64,000 nucleotides of DNA, taken from contig JAJFZO010000718.1 in NCBI GenBank assembly GCA_021397835.1, positions 496,001 to 560,000 on the forward strand, written 5' to 3'. Positions within the stretch are counted from its first letter, which is position 1. Each line of letters starts with the position of its first letter. Shown here piece after piece: positions 63,726 through 64,000 of this stretch. This DNA is from Moringa oleifera. Its lineage: Eukaryota; Streptophyta; Magnoliopsida; Brassicales; Moringaceae. The position numbers were made by a program, and so were the translations under genes. The notes beneath the pieces are model-generated. The model saw only the letters and a program-made list of their open reading frames with translations, was not told the DNA's origin and searched no databases.

Positions 63726-64000
63726 TATTATAATTAATGTTTATAGTTATATTAATTTTGCTGATTTCACTAAGATAATCACCGTGATCTTATTCAGATC
63801 ACTCTATACTAAACAACGGTTTAATTATTACATAGTAAGTATAATAAATGGAGAAGGAAGCTAGTTTAAAGTTAGATGCATGTATAGCATGAGCTAGACG
63901 TATTATTTCATAACTATAATTACAATATTTTGTAGTAATATAAATTAAATTTGTAGTTTATTTTAGTATCAATAAATGCTTTTACTATCCAGTTATCATC

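Larger units (their letters stand above)
61150..64000 (+). repeat. MIR395 segmental duplication, copy 2 (continues past the window)
   Basis: Direct copy of 49345-53655 without the two AT-rich insertions of copy 1. Both hairpins and both TATA elements are kept. Homology is still present at the last base. Confidence 0.9.

Noticed and set aside
1..64000. CRISPR arrays, bacterial operons, rRNA or intact tRNA genes
   Set aside because: No spaced direct-repeat arrays, no rRNA signatures and no complete cloverleaf were found; the content is plant nuclear DNA throughout.

Overview
The window is nuclear DNA from a flowering plant, most likely a woody or rosid-like dicot. It has intron-rich genes with GT-AG splice sites, long AT-rich spacers, decayed Ty1/copia and Ty3/gypsy elements, an endogenous pararetrovirus and MIR395 genes. 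I cannot name the species. Nothing here is bacterial: no operons, ribosome binding sites or CRISPR arrays. Gene models were spliced by hand from reading-frame continuity and splice-site phase; no database or folding program was run.

Layout. (1) 1-3.4 kb: the 3' seven coding exons of a plant metallo-beta-lactamase-fold hydrolase on the + strand; its 5' end lies outside the window. (2) 4.4-25.5 kb: a 14-exon, 722-residue LMBR1/LMBD2-type nine-span membrane protein on the - strand. It is spread over 21 kb because several introns have swollen to 2-3.3 kb; these hold a copia fragment, a gypsy relic with two LTRs, and a tiny retroposed LINE tail with a clear target-site duplication. (3) 26.2-32.0 kb: a rearranged, defective endogenous caulimovirid (petuvirus-like pararetrovirus) on the + strand. 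It has a 35S-type promoter, a leader present twice with two initiator-Met primer-binding sites, 31-bp repeats in the leader, a 326-bp GC-rich tandem repeat inserted into it, and two long ORFs with internal in-frame losses. (4) 32.5-36.7 kb: SF3B1, the U2 snRNP component, on the - strand as one uninterrupted coding exon preceded by a 5'UTR intron. (5) 36.8-43.4 kb: AT-rich, gene-free DNA with degraded retroelement repeats. (6) 43.4-48.7 kb: ABC4/MenA-type 1,4-dihydroxy-2-naphthoate phytyltransferase (phylloquinone synthesis) on the + strand. (7) 49.3-64.0 kb: two direct copies of a block, each with a divergent pair of MIR395 hairpins, so four MIR395 genes. The copies are separated by gypsy and copia wreckage.

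Two observations stand out. First, the promoter, 5'UTR exon, splice donor and part of the first intron of SF3B1 recur in inverted orientation 7 kb away, where they form the promoter, 5'UTR exon and first intron of ABC4. A splicing-factor promoter module appears to have been copied onto a chloroplast biosynthesis gene. Second, the duplicated head-to-head MIR395 pairs keep their hairpins, the mature miRNAs and a TATA element in each arm, while neighbouring sequence has picked up transposon insertions.

The protein-coding genes do not form a pathway. MIR395 acts in sulfate assimilation, ABC4 in the plastid, SF3B1 in the spliceosome and the LMBD2-like protein in membranes.
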